A stretch of 64,000 nt of DNA from the NCBI RefSeq assembly GCF_964340395.1, contig NC_135554.1, positions 7,524,975 to 7,588,974 of the forward strand. The letters run 5' to 3'. The notes under the pieces were generated by a model, which saw only the letters and a list, made by a program, of their open reading frames with translations, was not told where the DNA came from and ran no database searches. Made by a program: the position numbers and the translations under genes. Source of the DNA: Glandiceps talaboti (Eukaryota > Hemichordata > Enteropneusta > Spengelidae). The first letter of the stretch is position 1. Each line of letters opens with the position of its first letter. Positions 44,738 through 55,345 of this stretch are shown piece after piece.

Positions 44738-46700
44738 TTGAGGAGTAATATAATCTTACTTAAACAAATAATTAGCAGAGTATCTTCCTCGTCCACTTAC
44801 ACAGACATTAGTGACTTTACTCCCCAGACTATACATAATGAAATGAAAGCAAACAGAGACAGTGATTCTGATGATATAAATGAGAGGAATTGCACACGGA
44901 AAAGAGGAAAACGAGCTGGTCTCAAGGAGAAGACACAAACAAATTAAGACAAGTCTCCAACTTCCATCGATAATTATCTCCAATGTAAGTTAATAACAAC
45001 TTTGATGAGTTGTGAGCCAAGGCACGTTTCGTGAACAAATTCACAGATACACGCCTGTTATGTTCAGCTGAAAGTCGGACACGTGATATTAATGTAAGTG
45101 ACATTTACGGATTTGGTAGTCCAATTCGGATGGACACATGGATAAGACCATGAGTAGGAAATCGCGTGGAGGGGGGAGTGTGAATATATACGTGAAAGAA
45201 AATGGTGTATTAGAAGCAGTGTTACTATTAAAAAGGAATTTTGTACTGTTGTCCACCATCTGCTAACATTTTAGTTCAGCATAAGAGATTGCTGATACAG
45301 TACAAGCTCTACAGTATATCTGTCAAGACACACCCATCTTTATTTTAGGCGATTTCAATTCATGTACCTTAAAATCAGTTTACCACACTTCAAACTGTAT
45401 GTTTCATGCCCCAACTCGCCTGAACAATACCCTTGATTTATATTATGAAAATATCTGCATACAAGGCTACGTCTTTGCCACATATAGGAAAATCTGATCA
45501 TAACACCGAACGTTTGCTTCCTGCATACTATCCCAAAATTAGAACTGAAAGAATTTTGGAAAGAGAATTTGTTTAACACGAGGTCATCGGATAGTGAAAA
45601 ACGGTTGGAAATCGGTTTTGAAAGTATGAACTGGAGTTTGTTCCTTGAATCAAGTGTCGATATACGTGAAGCAGCTGACGTCATTTCTAAATACATTACA
45701 TTTTGTCGCGATGGATATGGCACAACCATTGATATCGCACAACCTCTGAAAAACACTTTGAACGAAAACAAGAACGCTTTTAAATCAAATGACCGTGTTG
45801 AACGGAAACGTGTGCAGTTGAAACTTCGCAAAGAAATATGTGATGCCAAGAAACTTTACAAAGTAGAATCGCAATTTAAAACTGGTAATATACGTGACGC
45901 ATGGAAGGGACAGAAGACTTAAACCAAATTGTGTAACTTACCAATAAAGGAACAAGAAAGATAGGCAAATGAGCTAAATGATTTTACTGTCGCTTTGATA
46001 TGTATGATTTTGGAAAGGAAATAGATAAAATCAGGTTAGATCTTGGAATAAAGTAGAAGAAAAGAGTGAATTTGAAATAAGTGATGATCGTGTTGTCTAT
46101 TTTTAAGAAATTAAATTAAGAAAAAAAAATATATATGTAGTATGTTATTGAAGGGTATGTACATCACAATTCGCTCGTGTTTTCAATAGATTATTCAATT
46201 GGTCATACAATGAGCATACGATACCAGCCATTTGGAAAACATCTACCATCTGTCCAGTCCCTAAAATTTCCATGGCATCGTCACTTAAGGACGCCTTGCA
46301 GCACTGACTTTTATTGTGATGAAATGCTTCAAGCGCATTTTACTTTGCCACCTCAAAACAAAACACATTCACACCTTGACCCATAGTAATTTGCATATAA
46401 AGGTACGAAGGGTACTGATGACGCAATTCTCACATTTTATTAAAATGCATATACCCATCTTGAAAAACAAAGTTCATTTTTAAGAACATCGTTTATTAAT
46501 TTTTCATCAGCCTTTAACACAATTCAACCACATGTGATGGCTCATAAACTTAGTGATCTATAGGTTAACATAAAATTCTCATCCTCTGGGTATGGATAAC
46601 AGATGTCCTTGTCAACCCTTCTCTGTCTATTCTACTACAGTGTAATTTCGGTCTCCCATTCTATATTTACCGCAATTTATCTACGTGAGATAGTAAATGT
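44738..46700 (+). mobile_element. Decayed LINE with endonuclease and RT N-terminal remnants
   Basis: Fragments in several frames keep the family order. A basic RKRGKRAGLKE stretch (about 44895), GGGV-IYVKEN (about 45171) and FILGDFNSC (about 45340) are endonuclease hallmarks, followed by SDHNTERLLPAYYP (about 45493). The linker frame 45569-45922 has NAFKSNDRVERKRVQ and KKLYKVESQF. RT fingers follow: AIWKTSTICPVPK (about 46224), AYKGTKGTDDAILT (about 46395) and FINFSSAFNTIQPH (about 46493). It is full of stops and frameshifts, so it is an old dead copy. The resemblance is to APE-type non-LTR elements. Confidence 0.8.
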
Positions 46701-46749
46701 TTATTTTACTCTGTATCTTGTATCTTAATGTATAAGTTAATTTACATAC

Positions 46750-47940
46750 AAATGTACACACAAATAGTGTTGTGTGACGCTTAGAGAAATTCAATATCAA
46801 CATACGTCTACTACATTCAGTAAACAGAAACGCACAGTATGTCTACTATGTTCATATTTATTTTATTTGTGAAATTAAAAAAAACTACTGTATATATGAC
46901 AGCACCTCATCAGAACTAAATTAAATTTGGTCATGTCAGTGCTAAGATTTATTTGACGCAAAATGTTTCTTCCTTAATAGACCAATTAAATTGCAAGTGT
47001 AACATTTACTTTAGCTGAAAATCACAAGGTAGGGATGAACAAAGCAAGCGCATGCAAAAATGTCGCGAAAGGGTTAATGTATGAAATCTCGAAAAACAAT
47101 GAAGGCATTAAGACTAGGAAACCATGTTGGGCCATATCGTCAATATTGATAATTTTTCAAATGTTAACAAAGACTTTATTATGTTTTGTTTTCATCTTGT
47201 TCTTGAGTATGTCGTTGCTATTTTTGTGTTAAATTTACATAACCAAATGAAGTAATGTGAGACTAATTGATGTACATTATTTCATATAATGCTATTTAAT
47301 AGATGTAATTTTTCATTTCATTGCCGCATATTAAACGTTTTGTCTTCATACTGTGTATTCTGGATAATATAATTCATTTTCTTGATCTCAGTTTAAACAG
47401 TAGAGTGTAGAAAAAAGTTACTTTCGTGATAACTATTACAATAATAATGTTTATAGTTTTCCAAGTAAATGATTACTGAGTCTCGAGTAAAAAATAGTGT
47501 GAGATAGATAATTAGATAACTAGACATAACTACGTGTAAATTGGGTGTCTAATCTAAATAACCAATGCCAAGATGAGTGATGTGTGTGAGTGTGTGAGTG
47601 AGTGAGAGTGACATGTAATCAATCTTAAATATGTTGATATTCAAAATGTTCTAACTTATGTGCTATAAAATAGTACATTTACATATTCGTTTTCCTGAAT
47701 ATATCTCTTCTTATAACTAGAGGTAATAAAGCTATACCAGGCCAATTATTAAAAAAATACATTCAGTGAGAGCACTTTCACAATGAATATTTAAATACCC
47801 AGCAATTGATTGCATTATATGCTACATACAATCCTATTTCTGTTTAGATAGATATATATTGACATCGATCTATTCGCCATGTATGCTTATGCTCCGGTTT
47901 CATCATGGAGTAGATTATGTATCAATGTGCAGTCTTGCTA
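46750..47940. other. AT-rich stretch 3' of gene D
   Basis: Nothing recognisable. A further gene D 3' exon could lie here if the donor at 47952-47957 is used. Confidence 0.35.
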
Positions 47941-47953
47941 ATACTCCATGCAC

Positions 47954-48025
47954 TCACTTTTCCATCTTCATGTTGTCTATAACTCGCTTTGTGTCAGGGT
48001 TTAATGACGCGTAAATATTGGGATC
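47954..48025 (-). CDS. Last recognised exon of gene D
   Basis: The acceptor is CTGTTTCAG with phase 0, matching the phase-0 donor of 48571-48731. The peptide is [17 protein letters not shown] then NMKMEK and a stop (72 bp). The sequence at the stop also reads AA-GTGAGT, a perfect donor (phase 2), so the exon may instead end at 47958 and continue to an unseen exon. IYASL is another tyrosine motif. It is too short for ORF-based detection. Confidence 0.65.
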   Translation of the reverse strand, partial: DPNIYASLNPDTKRVIDNMKMEK

Positions 48026-48057
48026 CTGAAACAGAGGAAATCATTGTCATGTACAAA

Positions 48058-48164
<107 letters not shown>

Positions 48165-48570
48165 GAATACAAATCATGAAGTTTTTAAACAATATTTTGG
48201 ATAAATCAACCAAGAAATCAATTTAGAAAAATGTAATTTTCGAATAATTTGTTATTCGTGTGTTGTTTGTATGGTTTTGTTGTCTATCTGTATGTATATT
48301 TGTTCACTCACATTCAGTCAATGTGATAGTCAATGATTTTTCTAGGCCTAACTGTGAACATATCTGGGAAGTAGTAATTTTATTATCAGAAAGTTGTATA
48401 CATGTACTAGTAAAATGTGTACTCGGTATAAACCACTACTACATGTATGTATAGCTCACCATTATTAAGCCATGTATTTCTTTAGCAGTGGATAATTAAT
48501 TACGTATATACCGGTCGTTCAGCAGTAAGGCATACTTTTGCTCAATACCTAGGACCCAAAGTGTACTCAC

Positions 48571-48731
48571 CTGGTGTTCAAGGTCTGAGTAACTGTCTTC
48601 GATTTGACATGATTTCATATTTTGTTGATTACCTTCAGACATAACATTGCAATATGCCGCCTGGCCACCTTTATCCATACTTCTATTTATTTCCCCTATT
48701 TCCATGTAAGTGTCACCTTCTTTGTTGATAT
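48571..48731 (-). CDS. Cytoplasmic tyrosine-motif exon of gene D
   Basis: A 161-bp exon, phase 1 in and phase 0 out, with acceptor AAAATAG and donor GTGAGT. The peptide is INKEGDTYMEIGEINRS, AAYCNVMSEG, then SYSDLEHQ. The first and last tyrosines align with gene C's NYEEVGEV and HYADLEPR, and AYCNVM is an additional site. Tyrosine motifs conserved between paralogues otherwise diverged at these positions support a signalling tail. The receptor role is inferred. Confidence 0.82.
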
Positions 48732-48825
48732 CTATTTTATTGATAACAAAATAAAGGTAGCATTGTAGAAATCATTGTTCAAAACATTATCCAGTAGTAG
48801 GTTGATTACTCTCCAAAACACTTAC

Positions 48826-48878
48826 CTTGTGAAATAGACCTGTTCGGATTGCCTTTCCTTTTCTTTGAAACCAGATAT
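48826..48878 (-). CDS. Juxtamembrane exon of gene D
   Basis: A 53-bp exon, phase 2 in and phase 1 out, with acceptor TTTCAG and donor GTAAGT. It encodes YLVSKKRKGNPNRSISQ, a basic cytoplasmic stop-transfer stretch. It has the same phases as gene C's 28364-28452. Confidence 0.75.
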
Positions 48879-48984
48879 CTGAAAGAAATGTCAATTCATG
48901 ATTTACCAATTCTAAAACTCAGAAAAAATGACAAACGATAGTGTAGATATTGCAATACTTACCACCCCCAGTGAAAATTTTTAT

Positions 48985-49968
48985 CTTCTGTGAGGAAGGT
49001 TATATATTAGGCTAGGGGTGAAAAGGATGTCTGTCTGTCTGTCTGTCTGTCTGTCTGCATCCATCACCATTGTCTAAAAAACGACTGGCTCAATTCAAAC
49101 GAAGTTTTTCGCATATATTCTTTGGTGTAATGGCTAGATTATGACAATGACAATGAGCAATTTACATAATTAGTGGTTTTCAGGAATCATTCTACATTTT
49201 AAGCATACCTGCTTCAAGTTCAATATAATCTGATACAGGCATTTGTGACAACGAAGTCCAACTTTTTTTGAAAGTAGTGATTAGTTATTTGCATATTTAT
49301 AATTTCGGTAATTAGCTCATCTCTTTGCAAACTTATGAAAACTTACATATCGACCCAATGATTTCATTGCACATTGGTCATTCAATACCACGATAAATCT
49401 GATTGCTTCTGTCGGAAATCTTGCTGGAGAATTGGCACATTAAACTCACACGATCTCTTCACTATTTCATTCTCAATTATATTTTTAAATATTTCAGTTT
49501 TGAAACTGCGTGGTAATTCATTACCCCTCATTGAAGAATCTCATTCTGGCATACACATTTATCATTTCAGCCACGTCAAGGTCGTGTGGTGATTCATGGT
49601 CAAAAATCCCGCAAATCATCTTTTGACTAAATTTACAAGGTAAATTTGCCATTTTTATGTAATGTTTGGCACATACTGTGCGTATTTAGATTAAATAAAC
49701 ATTATAACAGGAAACTTGCATTTGTGGTCTATGCTATTAAACATGGTTATTTGTAAATTATAAGCTTAAGACCGGCAACGTGGTTTCATATTGCTTGTAA
49801 AACACAAAACAAAACAAAACAAAATGCTATTAATGTTAAATGTAAAAACTAATGGATATACAATGTCATGTCTGGTAGCACAGAATTGTTCCTTGCAACA
49901 AGGTTTGAAGGAATAACAACATACTAAATGTTTTCCCATACGGAAGGCATTCTGTTTACATCTGGTTA
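48985..49968 (+). mobile_element. Helentron-like element in a gene D intron
   Basis: It has (GTCT)n at 49028-49062 and 'gactggctcaatt', and the ~145-bp monomer words are degraded. The end CCCATACGGAAGG then GCATTCTGTTTACATCTGG is at 49936-49968. It is more diverged than 42491-43641. Confidence 0.6.
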
Positions 49969-50100
49969 ATGATAGTATATCTTGGTAGTTAAAGAATGGT
50001 AATCTAGTAATTTAACTTCGTAAATATGGATTGTTGATCTACATCTGTCATTCTGATAACACGATACCCTCTGTTAATTGGGAAATGGAACTATATTTAT

Positions 50101-50209
50101 CGTCGACAGCGAAGGATAAAAATTACCAGGATGAGCGTAGCCACAAGAAGAATTCCATTTACAGAAAGAGATACGCTTAGTCCAACTGATGAACATTCGA
50201 ATTGCCTGA
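50101..50209 (-). CDS. Transmembrane exon of gene D with missing GT donor
   Basis: Acceptor TTTGTAG, phase 1 in. The peptide RQFECSSVGLSVSLS continues into a hydrophobic span GILLVATLILVIFI and LRCRR, aligning with gene C's 28709-28820 (VFICFRR). At the position homologous to C's CG-GTACGT donor, the sequence reads CG-ATAAAT, with no GT. Read-through hits a stop at once (RR-stop). No alternative phase-2 GT lies in the exon. Either the gene uses a non-canonical donor, makes a tail-less protein, or is being lost. Confidence 0.7.
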
Positions 50210-50760
50210 CTACAAATAAAACAATATATTATTAGAATTAATAGTGTAACTTAGAACATAAAGGGGAGGAGGTGGGGGGGGGGGGTAAGTTGAGAGGGAC
50301 AAATGACATGAGATGAAATGTATTCATGTATTGATGCATTTACACACATTTCAAGGTCGAAGCACAAAATACAGATTATTGAATATGAATTTAACCTATT
50401 CCCATTTCAAATTAGGAAATTAAATTAATTCTAAGGGTATGGGAGTAGGTACATATCTATAGCCAATGGTTTTTCGCGTTCAGGTTTGTGACTTCCGTAT
50501 TAAATATAGTCAAACAGTCACAAAGAATAACATGTGGGGAATAAAATTGACCGGAAATCTAACTTTATATAGTTGGCTTAAATGAAGTGGGTAGTTTCCT
50601 TCTTTATTAAGTACCTAACGATATACTTTATTTCATAACATCACAGTTACCTTGCTGCATACTTCAAAAGAAGAATCCAACAGGTTTAATTTATCAATAT
50701 CATAATGGCTGTTAGTAAACCTAATTACGAAAGGTACTTCCACTTTGATTGATCACTCAC

Positions 50761-50824
50761 GTTTTGTAACAGCTGTTGCTTCACTGCTATTTTCACTGGT
50801 ACAACATCCGTTTTCAGCCACAGC
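50761..50824 (-). CDS. Short Cys-Cys linker exon of gene D
   Basis: A 64-bp exon, phase 0 in and phase 1 out, with acceptor GCTTAG and donor GTGAGT. The peptide AVAENGCCTSENSSEATA ends at VTK. Same length, phases and Cys-Cys pair as gene C's 29187-29250. Confidence 0.85.
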
Positions 50825-51299
50825 CTAAGCGAGGAAAGACATTTTTAATAGGGATGCAATATTGTTACAAAATATATGATTTTGTTATTCATCTTTCCTA
50901 ATACATCCACTGTACTTTGAAAGGATAAAGAAAATCAAGTAGATAACATACACACTATCTAACATCAAAATAATATTTAGCTCTACATCAAAGTTTTAAA
51001 AAATAGAAAAGTGATTTGTAGGTACATCTCATGGTCATGTACACAAATCGCTTATGTAAAAATGTATTTTACTGTCACAGCATATCAATTATATATTGTC
51101 AAGCAAAAAATTATATATAGAAAAATAGCAGATATGGTAATAATGATTGTATGAAAACAGCAGCAATATCACCATAATCAACTATCTAAACCAGTAGTAC
51201 TGCCATCACCATTAACACCATCGCCACTATAAAAAGCATTACCATCGGCATATCAACACAAACACCACCACTACCCTTCCATCAATAGCAGCAGCAACA

Positions 51300-51455
51300 T
51301 CAGTAACAAGAGCAGCAGCAGCAGCAGCAGCAACAACAACAACAACAACAATAACTACATACTACAACAACAACGACGACGACGACGACGACGACAACAA
51401 CAACAACTACTACAACTAATATTACTACTACTACTACTACTACGACGACGACAAT
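51300..51455. repeat. Compound trinucleotide microsatellite
   Basis: Successive (GCA)n, (ACA)n, (ACG)n, (ACA)n, (ACT)n and (ACG)n tracts, lying immediately 3' of the FN3 exon donor of gene D. They create a Val/Cys-rich false extension of that exon's frame. Confidence 0.95.
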
Positions 51456-51470
51456 AACGCATATATTTAC

Positions 51471-51718
51471 CTGTAATGTGTAATGTGTGTCAGAATTCAA
51501 ACCTCTGATAACATATCTTACTCGTGCAATGCTGTCTGTGTTGTCAATATTATCTGTATATATGGTAATGGATCCTATGTTTTCTTTATTATCAGTTTCC
51601 CAATAGTACACAGTGTATGATGTTATTATGCCATTAGGACAGTCAGGGGGATTCCAAGTTGTATTCAAGTCTGTTGCGGATATACCACGACTCTTTAAAT
51701 CCGTAGGTATTGATGGTC
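51471..51718 (-). CDS. Membrane-proximal FN3 exon of gene D
   Basis: A 248-bp exon, phase 1 in and phase 0 out, with acceptor CGATAG and donor GTAAAT. FN3 features: PSIPTDLKSRGISATDL, NTTWNPPDCPNGIITSY, TVYYWETD, then VIRGLNSDTHYTLQ. Paralogous to gene C's 29411-29643 and joined in phase 0 to 50761-50824. Confidence 0.9.
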
Positions 51719-51874
51719 CTATCGAAATGAATTGATTAAAATACAGTCTTACACAAATGTAATCTCATTATAGCGATGTGTTTAGTAAAAACTTTGTGCA
51801 GATAATTATGGAACAGCATATAATGAATTGAATGCCAAACAGTAACTGTAGCCGATCAGTCAGATCACCAGTAC

Positions 51875-51876
<2 letters not shown>

Positions 51877-51944
<68 letters not shown>
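51877..51944. repeat. (TA)n, left border of hammerhead element
   Basis: TA tract adjoining the inverted arm at 51945. Confidence 0.95.
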
Positions 51945-51950
<6 letters not shown>

Positions 51951-52056
51951 TTTCATGAACCATACAATTCTAACCCAAATATTTCGAAGAGACTGAGCTC
52001 CTCTTCATCGGTGGGTCTCCAGTTCTGTCAAACTGTATGGTTCATGAAATTATTTA
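51945..52056 (-). mobile_element. Small (TA)n-bordered inverted-repeat hammerhead element
   Basis: Arms 51945-51967 and 52034-52056 (AAATAATTTCATGAACCAT and its complement) enclose a hammerhead-like motif at 51972-52018. (TA)n tracts occur on both sides (51877-51944 and 52079-52160). It has the same layout as 7975-8284 and 31737-32419, without coding sequence, and lies in a gene D intron. Confidence 0.7.
51972..52018 (-). ncRNA. Hammerhead-like ribozyme motif
   Basis: Minus strand: stem I ACCC/GGGT, core CCGATGA (canonical CTGATGA, one change), stem II AAGAG/CTCTT, CGAAA. The U-to-C change in the core probably lowers or abolishes activity. Confidence 0.65.
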
Positions 52057-52078
52057 TATATAGAAACTCAGTGTTAAG

Positions 52079-52160
<82 letters not shown>
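52079..52160. repeat. (TA)n, right border of hammerhead element
   Basis: TA tract separated from the inverted arm by about 22 bases. Confidence 0.95.
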
Positions 52161-52164
<4 letters not shown>

Positions 52165-52658
52165 CGTATAACAACTTGACACATACTTGCTATTTTAACA
52201 TTTCTTTAAAATAACCAAAGATACTGAAGTATTAAAATGTCCGTAGAAATGTCATTACAAAGGTTCTTTAATTTCTTCGTATAGGAAAGAAATGGGGCAA
52301 TATCGTTAAAAAGAAATCGAACATTCTCATTTGTGAGTATTTTGAAATTGCACGTCTTATGAAGTTTAGTATTTAATCAGTTTATGCCGATCGCGAGAAC
52401 TTAGGTAGCTGTGCATCACATGCAATATAGCCAACATACAATGCTGTGATCTGTATACGTTAGTTATTCATAGTTTAATGAAGTTGTCAATTATCAAAAG
52501 ACTAGTTAGTTATGATGTTGCTAAATAAATAACGTTGCTGTAGAAAAAACAACAACAACAACAACAACAACAAAAACGTGTATTTAGAAAACAACAACTA
52601 TATGTTCTTAATCAAGGTGGGTGGTTCTTTTTGGGAAAACGAGTGAGTCATGACTTAC

Positions 52659-52961
52659 CACTTTCAAGTGTTGTTTCATCTACACTTGACGATATTTGGA
52701 ACCCATCCGTTGTCAATGCAGTTACAGTAATGGAATATTCAGTGTGTGCATATAAGTCTTGGATTCTGTAATCATACGTGTCTGCGTTTAGGTATCGTGT
52801 CTCAATGGTTTGCCATTCTCCACATTTATAATCAGATATCTGTTTGTATACCAATTCAAATCTTTCCACTTGACAATACACGTATGTAGGTTGAGACCAT
52901 GACGAATGAATGGTAGATGGTGACATGGCTTTCGCCACAAGGTCTTTTACGATTTCAGTGG
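52659..52961 (-). CDS. Middle FN3 exon of gene D
   Basis: A 303-bp phase 1-1 exon with acceptor GCACTATAG and donor GTAAGT. One FN3 domain: VAKAMSPSTIHSSWSQP (B-strand Trp), ERFELVYKQIS, then IQDLYAHTEYSITVTALT with conserved Leu and Tyr, ending VDETTLES. Gene C has no recognisable counterpart between 29.7 and 30.1 kb, so C lost this symmetrical exon or D gained it. Confidence 0.88.
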
Positions 52962-52964
52962 CTA

Positions 52965-53510
52965 TAGTGCAAAAACAAACATACAAACTAACAAATAAGC
53001 AAGTAAACAAACAGACAGACAGGTAAATACGTAAAATACGAAGTTCGGATAAGGCTGCTGGTTGACGTAGTCGAAAGATTCATCATTGCTAACACTTATG
53101 TAGCTGGTGATTACATAAGCAGTTCTTCCAGTATACTGTAATACACTATTTGTACAGGTACAAGCTCTAAACGGAGTATTATTTTTATGGATCAGACAAC
53201 CACCAATGTATTCACATTCACTCAAAATGGTAGAAATACCAAAGACAAGACACTGCGCATGTGTATAACCCTTAGAATGCGCGCTTATTGGAAGAGGGGA
53301 ATATAGAGTACTCTCCCATTGTGGGGGATATATTATGCATATATCATGCCAAACGCTGTATGTCCCTTGTTTTGACAGTTCTTGTTCCAGTAACTGGTTG
53401 GGAACATACGCCCATCCTACATCAATAATACTGAATATTGTATAGCCCTGGTTTGAGTTGCAACATATATGCAAGGAAAGTAAACTACAGTGTCCAATTA
53501 TACGTTTCAA
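52965..53510 (-). CDS. Unrecognised cysteine-containing open frame next to gene D
   Basis: 182 codons. The part most like real protein runs from VGWAYVPNQLLEQELSK through GTYSVWHDICIIYPPQW, HAQCLVFGISTILSECEY, GGCLIHKNNTPFRACTC and GRTAYVITSYISVSNDES to about PYPNFVFY. The last residues are repeat-like. No domain is recognised. It lies between two FN3 exons of gene D on the same strand, but no phase-1 donor fits the following exon at 52961. It could be an alternative exon, a separate small gene or a retroelement relic. A candidate acceptor (ATATTCAG) lies near 53440. Confidence 0.4.
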
Positions 53511-53519
53511 GAGATGTGA

Positions 53520-54580
53520 CTATGTGTAGCTAGGAATTTCAGTTTATGAACCTCAGTAGCTTGTATTTTGGAATTCTTTTGATTTCCGTAACCATTCACT
53601 TACTTCGTTTGCAGATTATCAAACATTTGTGTTATTAATTTATTGAATGTTTTTGTGAGCCAAATATGGTATGTAGATGAACTATAAATAAGACATTATT
53701 TTACGTTTTGAGTCTGATTCTGAATCAAGAGTACATCACAAATGTATTAACGCTGTATATATAATTAAAACATATCTTGCAGACTTAGTGTACTTAAAAA
53801 AATGTATATCGTATGAAAACTAATGATGTAATCGACGTGCAATATGATTATTTTTTTTTTTTAATTAAAGGGAGTCTAGAAATCAGTGTAAATATACACG
53901 TTTTACACGACTCAAAACCTAAAATATATTTTGCTATAACCTAAACCTTCATTTTTGGTCTGCAAAGTACAAATTCAAAAATGAAAAATCGTTGATTTAC
54001 GTGCTTCTTTTCACTCCCAATTCAAATATCTAGTTTCAGTGTCATTTTGAAGGAAGCCATCTACAACCGGGCACTTCAACCATCATTAAACAGATACGGA
54101 GGACGATACAAACTTTCAGGCACCTATTATCCCTTATTAGGCTCACGTGTCCATGAGGTCATTTGTATTGAATAGTGGGTCAATCTGTTAACAAAGACTG
54201 AAAGTGTGCAATCGAAAATGTCAGGTAAAATTTTCAAGCTGTGCTTGGAACAAAAGTGAAATTGAAAACAATCAATACAATTGTATAGAGCCAAAATGCA
54301 ACACGACGTAAAATTCTATGGTACTGAACAGAAACAGTAGTAGATCGGATATGTCAGTCTATTACTTTGAATACAAATGTCGTCTGAACACAGTTAATCC
54401 CCCCTCCCCCTCTTCACATATAGTAATTCACAATACTCCATTTTTCTCGTTAATATTGTTTTATTGAGTCGTCGTATTATTTTCTGACATGCCACTTCAT
54501 GTATCATTCAACAAAATGCAAATTAAAGTATGGAAACGTGTTTGTAATTAGGGCAACTGTTAATCCATGTCAATAGAAGG
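53520..54580. other. Gene D intron, no feature seen
   Basis: AT-rich with a T-run (53851-53862). Nothing else is supported. Confidence 0.5.
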
Positions 54581-54590
54581 ATATACTTAC

Positions 54591-54831
54591 GTGGTAATGT
54601 TTTGCTGATTACTAGGTTACTATAAGGACCACCTCCTGCTTCATTATTCATGGTAACTGTTACTTCATAGTTTGTGCAAGGATTGAGTTGTGTGATTATC
54701 TCACCTGTGACGTCAGAGTCAGCCTTTATAGTGTTGTACTCTTTATTACTTCCATTCACTCTGTAGTGGACTGTGTATGACATCACTCCACCACATCGGA
54801 GTCTGTGGGGTTCGAGATCAACCTCGTTTAA
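54591..54831 (-). CDS. FN3 second-half exon of gene D
   Basis: A 241-bp exon, phase 0 in and phase 1 out, with acceptor ATTCAG and donor GTAAGT. LNEVDLEPHRLRCGG, MSYTVHYRVNGSNKEY, ITQLNPCTNYEVTVTM and GGGPYSNLVISKTLP align closely with gene C's 30177-30420. The first half of the domain (A and B strands) should lie to the right but was not found up to 64 kb. It is either very short and diverged or lost. Confidence 0.9.
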
Positions 54832-55004
54832 CTGAATATAATATATAGCATATTACACTTCAGGTTTTGCGATTTTTTTTAGAAACAACAATAGAAAATT
54901 CCCAGCAATTAAACATAAAATGCACAATATATGCAATCATGACATACATGTAGGTACATTGTATTTGTACACACACAGACTTGTCATCACCCCAAAACCA
55001 ATCA

Positions 55005-55345
55005 CTTTCATTTGCAAATCGATTACCAATTTAAATTCATTTTGACTTGCATGTGCAAATCAATTTTTATTTAAAACTTACATTTGCATATCGATTTTCA
55101 TCTTAAGTTCATTTTCATTGTCACTTGCATTTTTAAATCGATTCTCAATTTAAATTAATTTTCACTTGCATCTGCAAATCGATTTTGTTTTATTTCAAAG
55201 TCATTGTCAATTTTTAATTTCAAATTCATTTTCATTTTCACCTGCTTTGCAAATCGATTTCCAATGCAAGATTTAATTAAATCGGAAATGCTAAATGAAA
55301 ATGATTTTAAGTGGGTAATTGTTTACAAATGCAAATTGATATCGA
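55005..55345. repeat. Degenerate minisatellite with GCAAATCGATT core
   Basis: About six irregular units containing 'gcaaatcgatt' (or 'gcatatcgatt'), 'caatttaaattcatttt' and 'cacttgcat'; the last copies are shifted or inverted. Unit length is roughly 45-65 bp. Confidence 0.7.

Noticed and set aside
45355-45849. 164-codon minus-strand frame
   Set aside because: Antisense to LINE endonuclease/linker sequence that matches the family on the plus strand.
51300-51480. Poly-Val/poly-Cys extension of the FN3 frame
   Set aside because: The exon ends at the GTAAAT donor; the extension is trinucleotide repeat in the intron.
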